NCBI RefSeq assembly: GCF_019837165.1
Contig: NZ_JAGYHC010000001.1
Coordinates: 3,472,001-3,536,000 of the forward strand
DNA from: Virgibacillus sp. NKC19-3
Lineage (GTDB): Bacteria; Bacillota; Bacilli; Bacillales; Amphibacillaceae
Length of the DNA: 64,000 nucleotides
Direction of reading: 5' to 3'
Below, in pieces: positions 26,348 to 35,675 of the stretch (position 1 is its first letter; each line of letters starts with the position of its first letter). Made by a program: the position numbers and the translations under genes. Under the pieces are notes generated by a model that saw nothing but the letters and a program-made list of their open reading frames with translations, made no database searches and had not been told where the DNA came from.

Positions 26348-28780
26348 ATGTCTAATGACCTAAATAAGAGCAAAAGAATGGGATATGAGATTATTGTAAC
26401 TAAAGTAAGCATGAAACAAAGTACCTTGACTTTAACAGGTGAAACCAATTTAACAACAGATTCTGCAAAAAATATGTTCCTAATGGTTAAAAAGAGGGGG
26501 ACAAAGTTAATTTACCATTACCCAGTTGTCTTTAATAAAAACAATAACTGGACCGTAGAAATTGATTATAATACACATGAGTTTACCAAAGGTATTTGGG
26601 ATTACTATTTAGAAATGGATGGACAAAAATTTCGCTTAAAAGTGAGCCAACCGCAAATACTGGAGAATTGTAATACATTGGTTTACATTAATCATGGTAG
26701 ATCCCATGAAGCGATATGTTATGTTACAACAAAAGGCTCTTTCTCTACGAAAAATAAACCAGCCGTTATGATGTTAAACGATGTGAATGGTGAATCTGAT
26801 CACCGTGGTAATGTAGTGTTACAGGGACTGATTAATCCTGAATTCAAATTTAAACATCACTTGGCTAGCTCATTAGTTTTTGTTTTGGTGGATAGAAAAA
26901 AAGGTGAAACGCACGAGCTTCCATTTCAATTAATTGATAAATACGGCGACCATTCTGCACGTATGCTTCGAGTAAACTTGAATTTTAAAGACCCCATTTT
27001 TCAGGGTAATATGGAAACAAAACGTTGGAATTGCTATGTAAAGTTAGTTATTGATGATGTAATACATCTATTACGAGTTAAAGTAACAAACCAAGATATC
27101 AAATATTCTACAAGAGTAGATGGTGAAAGTAGTACCATTTTTCAGGTTTATTTTTATCCAACTACTTACAACAATTTGTCCATTGCTTCTACACCTTTAA
27201 AAGTAATACGAAACCTAGAACACTTTTGTTTTAATAATGAGACATTACAATTAAGTGGATACGCATATTTTGATTCTATTAACTTTGACTCTGAAAATAG
27301 CGTGGAAAGGTGTATTGAAATACGGGAAAAGGCCTCTAATAAAACAATTCGGTTTCCATTAGGTAATATGCAAAAGCCTGATTTAGTTAATAAATTTAAC
27401 GATTATAGCTACTCCGGCTTCAAAGTACAAATCTCATTAAATGATATTTTGTTTCTAGGAGATGACAAGGAAAAGTCTTATGAATTTTATGTGGTTTTGA
27501 AATACGGCAACTATATAAAAACAAAGCGTTTGGGATGTGAAGATCGTACATTTTTCGTAGATAAAGCGTATGATATAGATTCCGTCAAATGTAAGAATAA
27601 AATGATTAGGAGTTATCTTTTATTTTCACGAAAAAGTAATTTAATAATGGAAACTTATACTTATTCTAAAAGAAAAAACAAATTCCTGGAAAAACAAAGA
27701 AGAGTAGAAATGATGCCTTCATCAGCCAATCATGACGTTTGGTTAATTGGCGAACTAACTGGAACGGCACAAGAGAATGGATATCATTTTTTCAAATTTT
27801 GTCGAAAGCACTACCCAGACAAAAATATTTATTACGTTATTAAAAAAGATTCACCCGACCTTCATAGAGTAAAGAAATTGGGCAACGTTATTATTTATGG
27901 TTCAATGAAGCACTTTCGAAAAGCTTCTATTGCAACAACCTTTATTGGTTCTCACGATCTCGCAAACATTTTACCAACACCTGGGATTGATTGGCCAAGT
28001 TATCAAACAGGAAAACGAATCTTTTTGCAACATGGAATACTTGGAAGAAAAAATGTACATTACTATAAGCAAAATTATCAATATCCATTTTCTATGGTTT
28101 GCGTAAGTTCCAATTCCGAATTTGAATTAGTTAAAACTAAATTAGGTTATAACGATGATGAAGTCAAAATTACTGGATTGCCACGTTTTGATTCGTTGCT
28201 AAATCGTCCGAGCGAGCAAAATTCTATCTTACTCATACCGACTTGGAGAAATTGGATAAAAGATGATGAGTCATTTTTGGAATCTGATTTTTATAAGTAT
28301 TATAGGGATTTTTTAAGTGATGAAAAATTGCTAGGACTACTGAAAGAATATAATGTAACGCTAAATTTCTATATTCATTATCTGATGAATCACTTCACAA
28401 GTCATTTTGAAATAATGAATTCGAAACGTATCAATATTATTAAATTTGGCCAACAGAGTGTCCAAGATTTATTGAAACAATCGAAGTTGATGATCACGGA
28501 TTATTCCTCTGTATCGTTTGATTTTAATTATATGGAAAAACCCGTTATTTTTTATCACTTCGACGTTGATAAATTTTTCAGGAGTGGGTCTCTACGACCG
28601 CTTAACGAAACATTTGTTGGAGATATTTGCGAAAATAAAAATCAATTAATTAGTACTATAGAATACTATTTTAAAAATAAATTTCGAGAAAAAGAGGTAT
28701 TTAAGGATAAGAAAAAACACTTTATTTCCAAAATAGACAGTAATAATTGTAAACGAATTTATGATGCCATTAACAAGTAG
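26348..28780 (+). CDS. CDP-glycerol/polyol-phosphate transferase (TagF-like) with long beta-rich N-terminus
   Basis: 810 residues. The C-terminal ~370 residues form the GT-B polyol-phosphate polymerase domain: IFLQHGILGRKN (acceptor-site His-Gly), ITGLPRFDSLL, LLIPTWRNW, KFGQQSVQDLL and the signature LMITDYSSVSFDFNYMEKP. The first ~430 residues contain repeated beta-rich segments that are not part of the catalytic domain. Such enzymes are peripheral membrane proteins transferring glycerol-P or ribitol-P from the CDP-polyol to the growing chain. TagF of Bacillus subtilis is of similar size (about 750 residues). The QHG form rather than WHA/WHG sets it apart from the other paralogues here. Start ATG follows gaaagga. 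The substrate cannot be fixed. Confidence 0.85.
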   Translation: MSNDLNKSKRMGYEIIVTKVSMKQSTLTLTGETNLTTDSAKNMFLMVKKRGTKLIYHYPVVFNKNNNWTVEIDYNTHEFTKGIWDYYLEMDGQKFRLKVSQPQILENCNTLVYINHGRSHEAICYVTTKGSFSTKNKPAVMMLNDVNGESDHRGNVVLQGLINPEFKFKHHLASSLVFVLVDRKKGETHELPFQLIDKYGDHSARMLRVNLNFKDPIFQGNMETKRWNCYVKLVIDDVIHLLRVKVTNQDIKYSTRVDGESSTIFQVYFYPTTYNNLSIASTPLKVIRNLEHFCFNNETLQLSGYAYFDSINFDSENSVERCIEIREKASNKTIRFPLGNMQKPDLVNKFNDYSYSGFKVQISLNDILFLGDDKEKSYEFYVVLKYGNYIKTKRLGCEDRTFFVDKAYDIDSVKCKNKMIRSYLLFSRKSNLIMETYTYSKRKNKFLEKQRRVEMMPSSANHDVWLIGELTGTAQENGYHFFKFCRKHYPDKNIYYVIKKDSPDLHRVKKLGNVIIYGSMKHFRKASIATTFIGSHDLANILPTPGIDWPSYQTGKRIFLQHGILGRKNVHYYKQNYQYPFSMVCVSSNSEFELVKTKLGYNDDEVKITGLPRFDSLLNRPSEQNSILLIPTWRNWIKDDESFLESDFYKYYRDFLSDEKLLGLLKEYNVTLNFYIHYLMNHFTSHFEIMNSKRINIIKFGQQSVQDLLKQSKLMITDYSSVSFDFNYMEKPVIFYHFDVDKFFRSGSLRPLNETFVGDICENKNQLISTIEYYFKNKFREKEVFKDKKKHFISKIDSNNCKRIYDAINK

Positions 28781-28982
28781 ATTGAATTATAGACTACAAA
28801 AGGGAATTCTTATATGTTTAATTTTTAGGTCGTTAAGGGGATAATGTACCTAAATAAACATTAACCGAAAAGAAGAATTATAAAGCACAGGCACCTCTAT
28901 TTAGTATTGCAAAGATTATTTTCAAATAAAAGATCTTATTTCTAACTAAAAATGTTTTCCGTATAGAAAGGGATGTATTCTC

Positions 28983-31706
28983 ATGAAAAGTGAAACTAAA
29001 AATATAAAAAAAGGTCATTTAAATGAATTTTTTGACTTATTACCTCGATTTTTTGCTTTAAAAGTATATACCAAACGTAATAATATAGAAGGTATATATC
29101 GCAACCTTCAAAAATTAAAACCTCTTTATAAGAGAAAAACAGCTTATTATCTTCGTTTGGCAGAGCTTGCCTATGAGTTAAAAAAATGGGAACAGTCTTT
29201 AGATTATATTAATATCGCTATTCAACTAGAAGACGACCATACATCTAAACAATATTACCTACTTAAAGCCGACTGTTTGATTCGTTTAGATGAGTCAGCT
29301 CAAGCGGCAGCAAGTTTAAACGAATATTTGTCGGCTAACCCCAATGATGCTAAAGCTTGGCATAAGTTAGCCGATCAATATAGTATACTTCACCAATGGA
29401 AGGAAGCAGCTAATAGCTTTGAATCTTATCTCAAGCAAAATCCAAAAGACTCAAGTGCCAATTTCCAATTAGCAGAAAGTTATCGTAAATTAAGGGATTG
29501 GCAGGAAGCTGAAATTAATTATAGACAATCTACGAAAAACCTTGATAACAGGCGCAATGGGCAGCCACTCGCAATTTCCTATTACAGACTGGGGTTAATG
29601 CAGCTAAAAAATAATAAGGATGAACAGGCTTTTAAATCATTTAATGAGGTTATAAGTTTAGATAAAGAATTAAACAGTGAACGTTTTGGTATAGGTGTTT
29701 TTCACGAACACTATAAACAGTGGGAATACGCTATTAAGGCATATAAAAGTCAATTACAAGAAGATGATACAGATGCAGAACTATATTTTAAATTAGCTTC
29801 ATTATTAGATAAATTATACAGACCGGAACAAGCTTTACAGTATTATGAAAAGGCTTTGGAGTTAGATAAGGTTCGATCACCATGGCATTTCGCACTAGCT
29901 AGTTGTTATGAACAATTAAAGGACTATAAAAATGCGGCCAAATGGTATGAAAGTGCAATCGCTCGACAAGAAAAACATCGCCCAGGGAATTATAGACGAT
30001 TGGGATTTGTTCTCGACAAACTGGGAAGGAATAAAGAATCCTTAGAGGCGTATAAAGAGGCCGAACTATTTCGTAGGCCAAGCACAATTAATGAAAAGTT
30101 ATATAAGAAAAATATTACAAAACCCGAAGTTCGATATGCCACCTGTTACGAACATTATCCTTTGAATGAAAATATAATTTTATATAGAAGTTCCGGAGCT
30201 AGGTTAACAGATAACCCCTATGCGATTTTCAAATATATAATGAATGACATCAATTTTAAAGATTATATTCATGTATGGATTATAGATTCATTTAAAGTCA
30301 TACCTGATGAATTAAAATCTAAGGATAATATTATTTTTGTCAAAAAGGGGTCGGATGCTTCCCGAAAATATATGGCAAGTGCTAAATATCTAATTTGCAA
30401 TTCAAAATTTGAGGATTACTTTGTTCGAAGGCCTAATCAACTTTATCTTCAAACTAGTCACGGCATTTTTTACAAAACAATGGGACGTGACCAAGTGAGA
30501 TCATCAATCGGATCCGCGGGAGGCACTCACAACTTGCTCCAGGCAACTCATCTTATCATGCCTAATGACTATATGGTAAAAAAGCAGCCTAGATGTTATT
30601 CAACAGAGGGTATAAATTCTGGACAAATCGCAAAAATTGGATATCCACGGATAGATACAACACTCAATGCATCAAAGACTGCTAAGCGTCAAATGGCTGT
30701 TCAATTAGGTCTTGACCCATCGAAAAAAACTGTTTTTTATGCCCCAACTTGGCGCGGTTCCTTATCCAATAAAAAAATGGATTCAACTAAACTAATTGAG
30801 GATTTAAACATGTTGGCTAAACTTGATATAAACATGGTATTTCGTGGACACACCTTTTCAAACAAGTTACTAAAGGACATAGAACTACCTAGTAATATTA
30901 TCGTTCCTCCTGCAGAAATTCAGACAAACGAGCTATTAAGTATAGCTGATACACTTATTACTGATTACTCTAGCGTATTCTTTGATTTTCTTGCTACGGA
31001 ACGACCAATTATTCATTACATCTATGATATAGAAGAATATAAAAAGGAACGCGGTCTAAATTTGGCAGAAAGTGAATTGCCTGGCAGCGTGGTAAAAACC
31101 AGTGATCAACTGGTTGCTGGTGTTGCGGACAGTCTTAAAAATAATAAACCCGACTCACATTACTTGGCTGCCAAAAGAAGGTTTTGTCCATATGATGATG
31201 GAAATTCAACTCAAAGAATTATAAACTGGTTCTTCTATGGAAATAGTCAAGACATCAATATTGTTAATCAGAAAGATAATACTGAATCCTGGTTGTATCT
31301 AGGTGGGATGTTGAACAATAAATCGGGAATTTTCGATCTGGTTACCAAACTAAATGAACTCAAGAAAAATGGAAATACTGTGTCTATAATATTAGAGAAA
31401 AAATTAACAAAAAATAAGGACAAACTTTCTATGTTAAAAGAACTAAGACCAGATATTAATCTTGTTCCCCATGATGGGAAAATGCTAAAAACGTTAGAAG
31501 AAGTTGCAGCAATTAATTTTTATCAACAAAATGGTTCTTTTGCCAATAAGGAGATGGAGATAACATACAAAAATTTGTTTATACGCGAAGCTAGACGTTT
31601 ATTTGGAAGTAGTAAATTTGATCAAATCATTAACTTTGAAGACGACTCTTATTATTGGAGTGCATTGAATGATGTATTTCAAAACTATAATGACCAAAGA
31701 GTTTAG
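28983..31706 (+). CDS. TPR-repeat protein fused to a TagF-like polyol-phosphate transferase
   Basis: 907 residues in three parts. Residues about 40-365 carry eight or nine tetratricopeptide repeats (units such as AKAWHKLADQYSILHQWKEA, AELYFKLASLLDKLYRPEQA). Residues about 370-755 are a TagF-type catalytic domain with QTSHGIFYKTMGRD, IGYPRIDTTL, VFYAPTWRGS, FRGHTFSN and TLITDYSSVFFDFLATERP. The last ~150 residues (SWLYLGGMLNNKSGIFDLV ... FDQIINFEDDSYYWS) look like part of a GT4-type fold without a complete donor site. The start has aaaggga 8 nt upstream. TPRs suggest binding to a partner or to the biosynthetic complex. I know of no characterised enzyme with this architecture. Confidence 0.85.
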   Translation: MKSETKNIKKGHLNEFFDLLPRFFALKVYTKRNNIEGIYRNLQKLKPLYKRKTAYYLRLAELAYELKKWEQSLDYINIAIQLEDDHTSKQYYLLKADCLIRLDESAQAAASLNEYLSANPNDAKAWHKLADQYSILHQWKEAANSFESYLKQNPKDSSANFQLAESYRKLRDWQEAEINYRQSTKNLDNRRNGQPLAISYYRLGLMQLKNNKDEQAFKSFNEVISLDKELNSERFGIGVFHEHYKQWEYAIKAYKSQLQEDDTDAELYFKLASLLDKLYRPEQALQYYEKALELDKVRSPWHFALASCYEQLKDYKNAAKWYESAIARQEKHRPGNYRRLGFVLDKLGRNKESLEAYKEAELFRRPSTINEKLYKKNITKPEVRYATCYEHYPLNENIILYRSSGARLTDNPYAIFKYIMNDINFKDYIHVWIIDSFKVIPDELKSKDNIIFVKKGSDASRKYMASAKYLICNSKFEDYFVRRPNQLYLQTSHGIFYKTMGRDQVRSSIGSAGGTHNLLQATHLIMPNDYMVKKQPRCYSTEGINSGQIAKIGYPRIDTTLNASKTAKRQMAVQLGLDPSKKTVFYAPTWRGSLSNKKMDSTKLIEDLNMLAKLDINMVFRGHTFSNKLLKDIELPSNIIVPPAEIQTNELLSIADTLITDYSSVFFDFLATERPIIHYIYDIEEYKKERGLNLAESELPGSVVKTSDQLVAGVADSLKNNKPDSHYLAAKRRFCPYDDGNSTQRIINWFFYGNSQDINIVNQKDNTESWLYLGGMLNNKSGIFDLVTKLNELKKNGNTVSIILEKKLTKNKDKLSMLKELRPDINLVPHDGKMLKTLEEVAAINFYQQNGSFANKEMEITYKNLFIREARRLFGSSKFDQIINFEDDSYYWSALNDVFQNYNDQRV

Positions 31707-31809
31707 AAATGTAAATTAGGTATATGTTGCATATCAGTGCACAAAGTACACCTGAATTAGATTTGAAAAACATGAATACAGCCATTTTACCAGTTAGAAA
31801 GAATATTAA

Positions 31810-31860
31810 CCCCTTAAAGGAAAACCATCTAACTAAATAGTATGGTTTTCCTTTAAGGGG
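31810..31860 (+). terminator. Perfect 19-bp inverted repeat downstream of the TPR-TagF gene
   Basis: Arms 31810-31828 and 31842-31860 pair without mismatch around a 13-nt loop, about 100 bp after the stop. The T-tract that follows is poor (ttgcttc), so termination is likely but not certain. The remainder of 31707-32111 holds no gene. Confidence 0.6.
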
Positions 31861-32037
31861 TTGCTTCAGTAATATCAATAAAAATGAATTTAAGAGAAAA
31901 GAAAAAAGGCGGAAACTCGGAAATTATATCATAGTTGTCGTTAAACTTGTATGTATCCGCCACCGTGTTTTCGCACATATTCATTCGACCAATACAAAGG
32001 CTATTTCCTTGTAACAACTGATGGATTTTAAACAAAA

Positions 32038-32072
32038 TAAAAAATAGGAGTTTTTTTAGTAAATCCTCCTAT
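32038..32072 (-). terminator. Terminator of the minus-strand teichoic acid gene group
   Basis: On the minus strand ataggag (32072-32066) pairs with ctcctat (32050-32044), followed by ttttttattttg. Lies 40 bp beyond the stop of the gene at 32112. Confidence 0.7.
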
Positions 32073-32111
32073 AAGATAACATCAGTTTAATTTAGCCATA
32101 AAATAACCCAT

Positions 32112-33269
32112 TTATTCCGTTCCTTTATTTTCTAGACTAGGAATAATTACTTTGTCCACTACATTTTTGGATGATTGTCCTAAGTTATCATCAAAGAAAA
32201 ACTTTACAAAAGGTGGTATCTTTTCCATTTCAAACTGCTCTTTCTTAATTGCACTAACAAGGCCTTTGCTGGTTTGAACCAAAGGTCCAGGTATAAAATT
32301 GAAATAATCATAATAAAAGTTACGTTCTTTCGTGTATGTTTCTAAATCAAACGCAAAAAAAAGCATAGGTCTGTTCAATATAGCGAATTCAAAACATACC
32401 GAGGAATAATCGGTAATTAATATATCCGTTACAAATAGTAAATCGTTTATTTCTCGATAATCGCTAAAATCAAAAAAGAAATCTGAGTATTCATAGGGAA
32501 TGTTTACTTTATTTTTTACAAATGGATGAATTTTAAATAAAAATACGTAATCATCATGCAGAGCTTCATATAATGTGTCAAGCTCTAAATTCTCATAAGG
32601 ATAATATGCTGTAGTTTGGCCATACCCACGAAATGTAGGAGCAAATAAAATTATTTTTTTATTTCTTAAAAAGGAGTACTTAGAATAGAAAGTTTCTTTG
32701 ATGTACGATTTATATGAATCATCAAAGAAGATATCTGAACGTGGTGTTCCTGCTGCGTATACTTTATCTATGGCAATGCCAAAGCCTTCCGCGTATTTTT
32801 CTCGAACACATTCACTGCTAACAACAACTTTGGTATAATTTTTATGATCCTTGGATCTTAAAGGCAGGTTATTCAGTTTCCCCTCCCGGCTATAGCCAAA
32901 TGTTTTAAATGCACCTGCTGCGTGCCAAACTTGAATTAAATCTGCCTTTTTGCGTATACGTAAAGGATATATCAGAGGGTAAAAATCATCTAGTAGAATA
33001 ATCTTGGACGTAGCAAAATGATATGCCATGCGGATTAAATAAAGACAAGATTTTTTATTATCAACTCGTTTGTTTAAAAAAAGATTAATTTTTAAATTTA
33101 AGTGTCGACTTTGTAATTCGTTATACACAAAAAGCAAATTCCCATTTAATTCAGATCGGCTATCAGAGGCAAAGGATATCTTCTTTTTATTCATAGGCAT
33201 AATACAAAAAAACATATAACTTAATTTAAAAAGGCGCCTTTTTAAACCAGCAATATACCGAGCGTACAT
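32112..33269 (-). CDS. CDP-glycerol glycerophosphotransferase family protein (TagB/TarF/TarL catalytic domain only)
   Basis: 385 residues, catalytic GT-B domain with little extra. Motifs: SDSRSELNGNLLFVYNEL, LIQVWHAAGAFKTFGYSREGK (acceptor site), AAGTPRSDIFF, ILFAPTFRGYG, LFKIHPFVKN and ILITDYSSVCFEFAILNRPMLFFAFD. The N-terminus is basic and aromatic, fitting peripheral membrane attachment. It shares the KTFGYS form with the 545-residue protein at 35676-37313, its closest relative in the window. Good ribosome site (gaaggaggg). It adds polyol-phosphate to teichoic acid, either priming or polymerising. Confidence 0.88.
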   Translation of the reverse strand: MYARYIAGLKRRLFKLSYMFFCIMPMNKKKISFASDSRSELNGNLLFVYNELQSRHLNLKINLFLNKRVDNKKSCLYLIRMAYHFATSKIILLDDFYPLIYPLRIRKKADLIQVWHAAGAFKTFGYSREGKLNNLPLRSKDHKNYTKVVVSSECVREKYAEGFGIAIDKVYAAGTPRSDIFFDDSYKSYIKETFYSKYSFLRNKKIILFAPTFRGYGQTTAYYPYENLELDTLYEALHDDYVFLFKIHPFVKNKVNIPYEYSDFFFDFSDYREINDLLFVTDILITDYSSVCFEFAILNRPMLFFAFDLETYTKERNFYYDYFNFIPGPLVQTSKGLVSAIKKEQFEMEKIPPFVKFFFDDNLGQSSKNVVDKVIIPSLENKGTE

Positions 33270-33554
33270 AAGCTACCCTCCTTCCTCAATTAAATATCTA
33301 CATCAGGATGTTGAATTAACTCATTTTTATGAAGCACGGAATCACAGCATAGCTATCCTCTCCCTCATAGACAATAGCGGGTATTTTAGTAGTCAGATCG
33401 TAACTGATAAAATAGCTGTCCGCGTTCATCTATACAGGGATGCATAGCTGTAATAAGTAATGTTATGGAGTAGTATGCGACATAATTAATATCCTTGTTT
33501 GAATGATCAATTTATAAAATAGCATCAATCCCGAAGTAATAATGTTTTATTGAT

Positions 33555-35534
33555 CTATTCGTTCTGAAGCTTTCGCTCTAGTCTAATCAGTTCTTCTTTT
33601 TCCGGAATAAATCTTCCAATTTTAAAACTCAAATTATTATCCTTTGTGGTAAAATAAGGTGTTATCATTCGATTATTTACTATCTTAGCTTCTAAATTAT
33701 CGCTAAAATCCTTCATATTTGTATTTTCCAAACTCCCTTGTAAAAAGCTATTTTCCCACTCTACGTTTATAAAAATTTTCCAAGTACCTTCAGAGAGATC
33801 CAAGTGTGAAAAGTCTATAAAAAAAGATGGCTCGTATACAAGACGGTTTACTTGGTTTATTTCACCGTAAACAAAGGATTGATTTTTGTGTTTCTGGTTT
33901 TGTAAAATCATGTAAATAGTTGGTTGGCTTGACTGATTAGGTTCTCCATCAAAAACTAGTCTGCTCTCAATATAATAGGATTGATTGCTTATCCATTTAC
34001 AGTCTAACATATGGCTTGTCATATCTTTCAGTAACGTTCGTTTACTACGATTGCGTAGTATAGTTAACATCATAGAAGACCAGTTCTCTAAATAATTATC
34101 TTCACTGTACTTTTTTGAGGTAACGTAAGCGTTATAACTCATATCTTCTAATAGTGATGGTTCGGTTAACATTTTTACCATCGCATCACTTAAATCACTT
34201 ATGGACCCATTATCGATAATCAAACCATTATTATTTGCAATCATTTCATTCACTAGATAGCTTGAGTCAAAAGATAAAACTGGACAACCTTTCGACAGAC
34301 TTTGAAGAACATCTAAACCGTTGTTTTCATCTGCATCTAGTAATATCGAAAAAACGGATGATTGGTACTCTATCTCCATTTCCGGAACAACCCCGGTGAA
34401 TTCGATATTATTTGCGAGATCTAAAGTTCTAATTAAATCCATATTTTTATGATCTATAATATCAGTTCCACAGATATTTAATAGAGCATTGGGGGTTTTG
34501 TCTACTGCTATTCTAAACGCTCGTATAACTTGCTCTAGAAGAATCATTTCATTTTGATTAACTTTTACAGTAATCTGCATTCGGTCATTTTTCATTTTTT
34601 TGTCGTAATTATTAGTGTCATTACTTTTTAAAAAAGGAGGTATTATAAAATAGTTATTACGATTACCATATTTTTCAACTGCTTCTTCCTTCTCCAAATC
34701 GGTAGAGAAAATTAATCCATCAAGTAAGGTTGGGTTTAAAAAATTGCTACTTAAGTCACGCTTTAAACATTGATTAATAAAATGAATTTTATAAGCGTAA
34801 TTGTTATTGAATTCTTCTATAATTTTATATGTCTCTATCTGGTTTGTTACTATAACCGTATTCACTTTATTCACTAATAGTTCTAAAAAATATTGCCGTA
34901 ACTCCTGCGAACCGGAAAAATTACCAACAACTTTCTCACTTCTATCAAATAGTAAATAAACTGGTTCATGTAATAACTCCCCTGAATTTCTTATGTTAAC
35001 TTTAGAAAGATAACAACTACCATCTACACGATAGTAAATTTCATTGGATATAACACCCGACTTCAAAAAAACCCTTCGATGTAAGTAACCCTCGTTATCC
35101 AGTTCTTCAAATTTGATAAGTGATAAACTTTCATCAAAATATTCAACTAATCTTAGTACATTATTTTCATCAAATGTATATTGTTTTTTATATTTTTTTG
35201 TGAAATAGGGAGAGTGGGTTTCATCTTCCCCTTTTATTAGTGTGTAATCCTTGTTTTCCGAAGCTAGGTAAAAATTTTTTTCTTTTCCACCGTTCACATT
35301 ATTGCTTCTAAAAAAATGAAACATATTCACAAAAATGTTGCTTAAACTTTCACCACAATCACCTTCAAGAACAGAAATTTTGTGGTCAAAATCATTGTCG
35401 AAATCAAAAAAAGCCACTTTTGTTTCAAACTTGCTTTTTTGTAAAAGAATTCGTCTGAATTGTGGTTCCGTCAAGTTTTCCATGTCTTCGAAAATAGATA
35501 AACATTGATCGATTAAAAAAACGTCCTTAACCAT
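33555..35534 (-). CDS. Glycosyltransferase family 4, TagE-like, with C-terminal extension
   Basis: 659 residues. The N-terminal half contains the teichoic-acid glucosyltransferase style segment YFDESLSLIKFEELDNEGYLHRRVFL and YYRVDGSCYLSKV; the GT4 C-terminal Rossmann half follows (about residues 270-480) with LLNICGTDI, NIEFTGVVPEMEIEYQSSVF and DADENNGLDVLQSLSKGCPVLSFD. TagE enzymes add glucose to glycerol phosphate units; the family is about 500-670 residues. The last ~150 residues are a beta-rich module of unknown role. It lies between two polyol-phosphate transferases on the same strand, supporting a decorating role on that polymer. Confidence 0.8.
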   Translation of the reverse strand: MVKDVFLIDQCLSIFEDMENLTEPQFRRILLQKSKFETKVAFFDFDNDFDHKISVLEGDCGESLSNIFVNMFHFFRSNNVNGGKEKNFYLASENKDYTLIKGEDETHSPYFTKKYKKQYTFDENNVLRLVEYFDESLSLIKFEELDNEGYLHRRVFLKSGVISNEIYYRVDGSCYLSKVNIRNSGELLHEPVYLLFDRSEKVVGNFSGSQELRQYFLELLVNKVNTVIVTNQIETYKIIEEFNNNYAYKIHFINQCLKRDLSSNFLNPTLLDGLIFSTDLEKEEAVEKYGNRNNYFIIPPFLKSNDTNNYDKKMKNDRMQITVKVNQNEMILLEQVIRAFRIAVDKTPNALLNICGTDIIDHKNMDLIRTLDLANNIEFTGVVPEMEIEYQSSVFSILLDADENNGLDVLQSLSKGCPVLSFDSSYLVNEMIANNNGLIIDNGSISDLSDAMVKMLTEPSLLEDMSYNAYVTSKKYSEDNYLENWSSMMLTILRNRSKRTLLKDMTSHMLDCKWISNQSYYIESRLVFDGEPNQSSQPTIYMILQNQKHKNQSFVYGEINQVNRLVYEPSFFIDFSHLDLSEGTWKIFINVEWENSFLQGSLENTNMKDFSDNLEAKIVNNRMITPYFTTKDNNLSFKIGRFIPEKEELIRLERKLQNE

Positions 35535-35675
35535 AATTAATTCTTCCTTTTAATTTATTGATAATGATTCAAGATCTGTTCCTTTTTTATTCGGTAATTA
35601 TAACGAATCAAAGTGAACACATCCCATCTTTTACTCCTCTATGAAAACAAGAAGTACAGTTTCTTAAATAAAACA

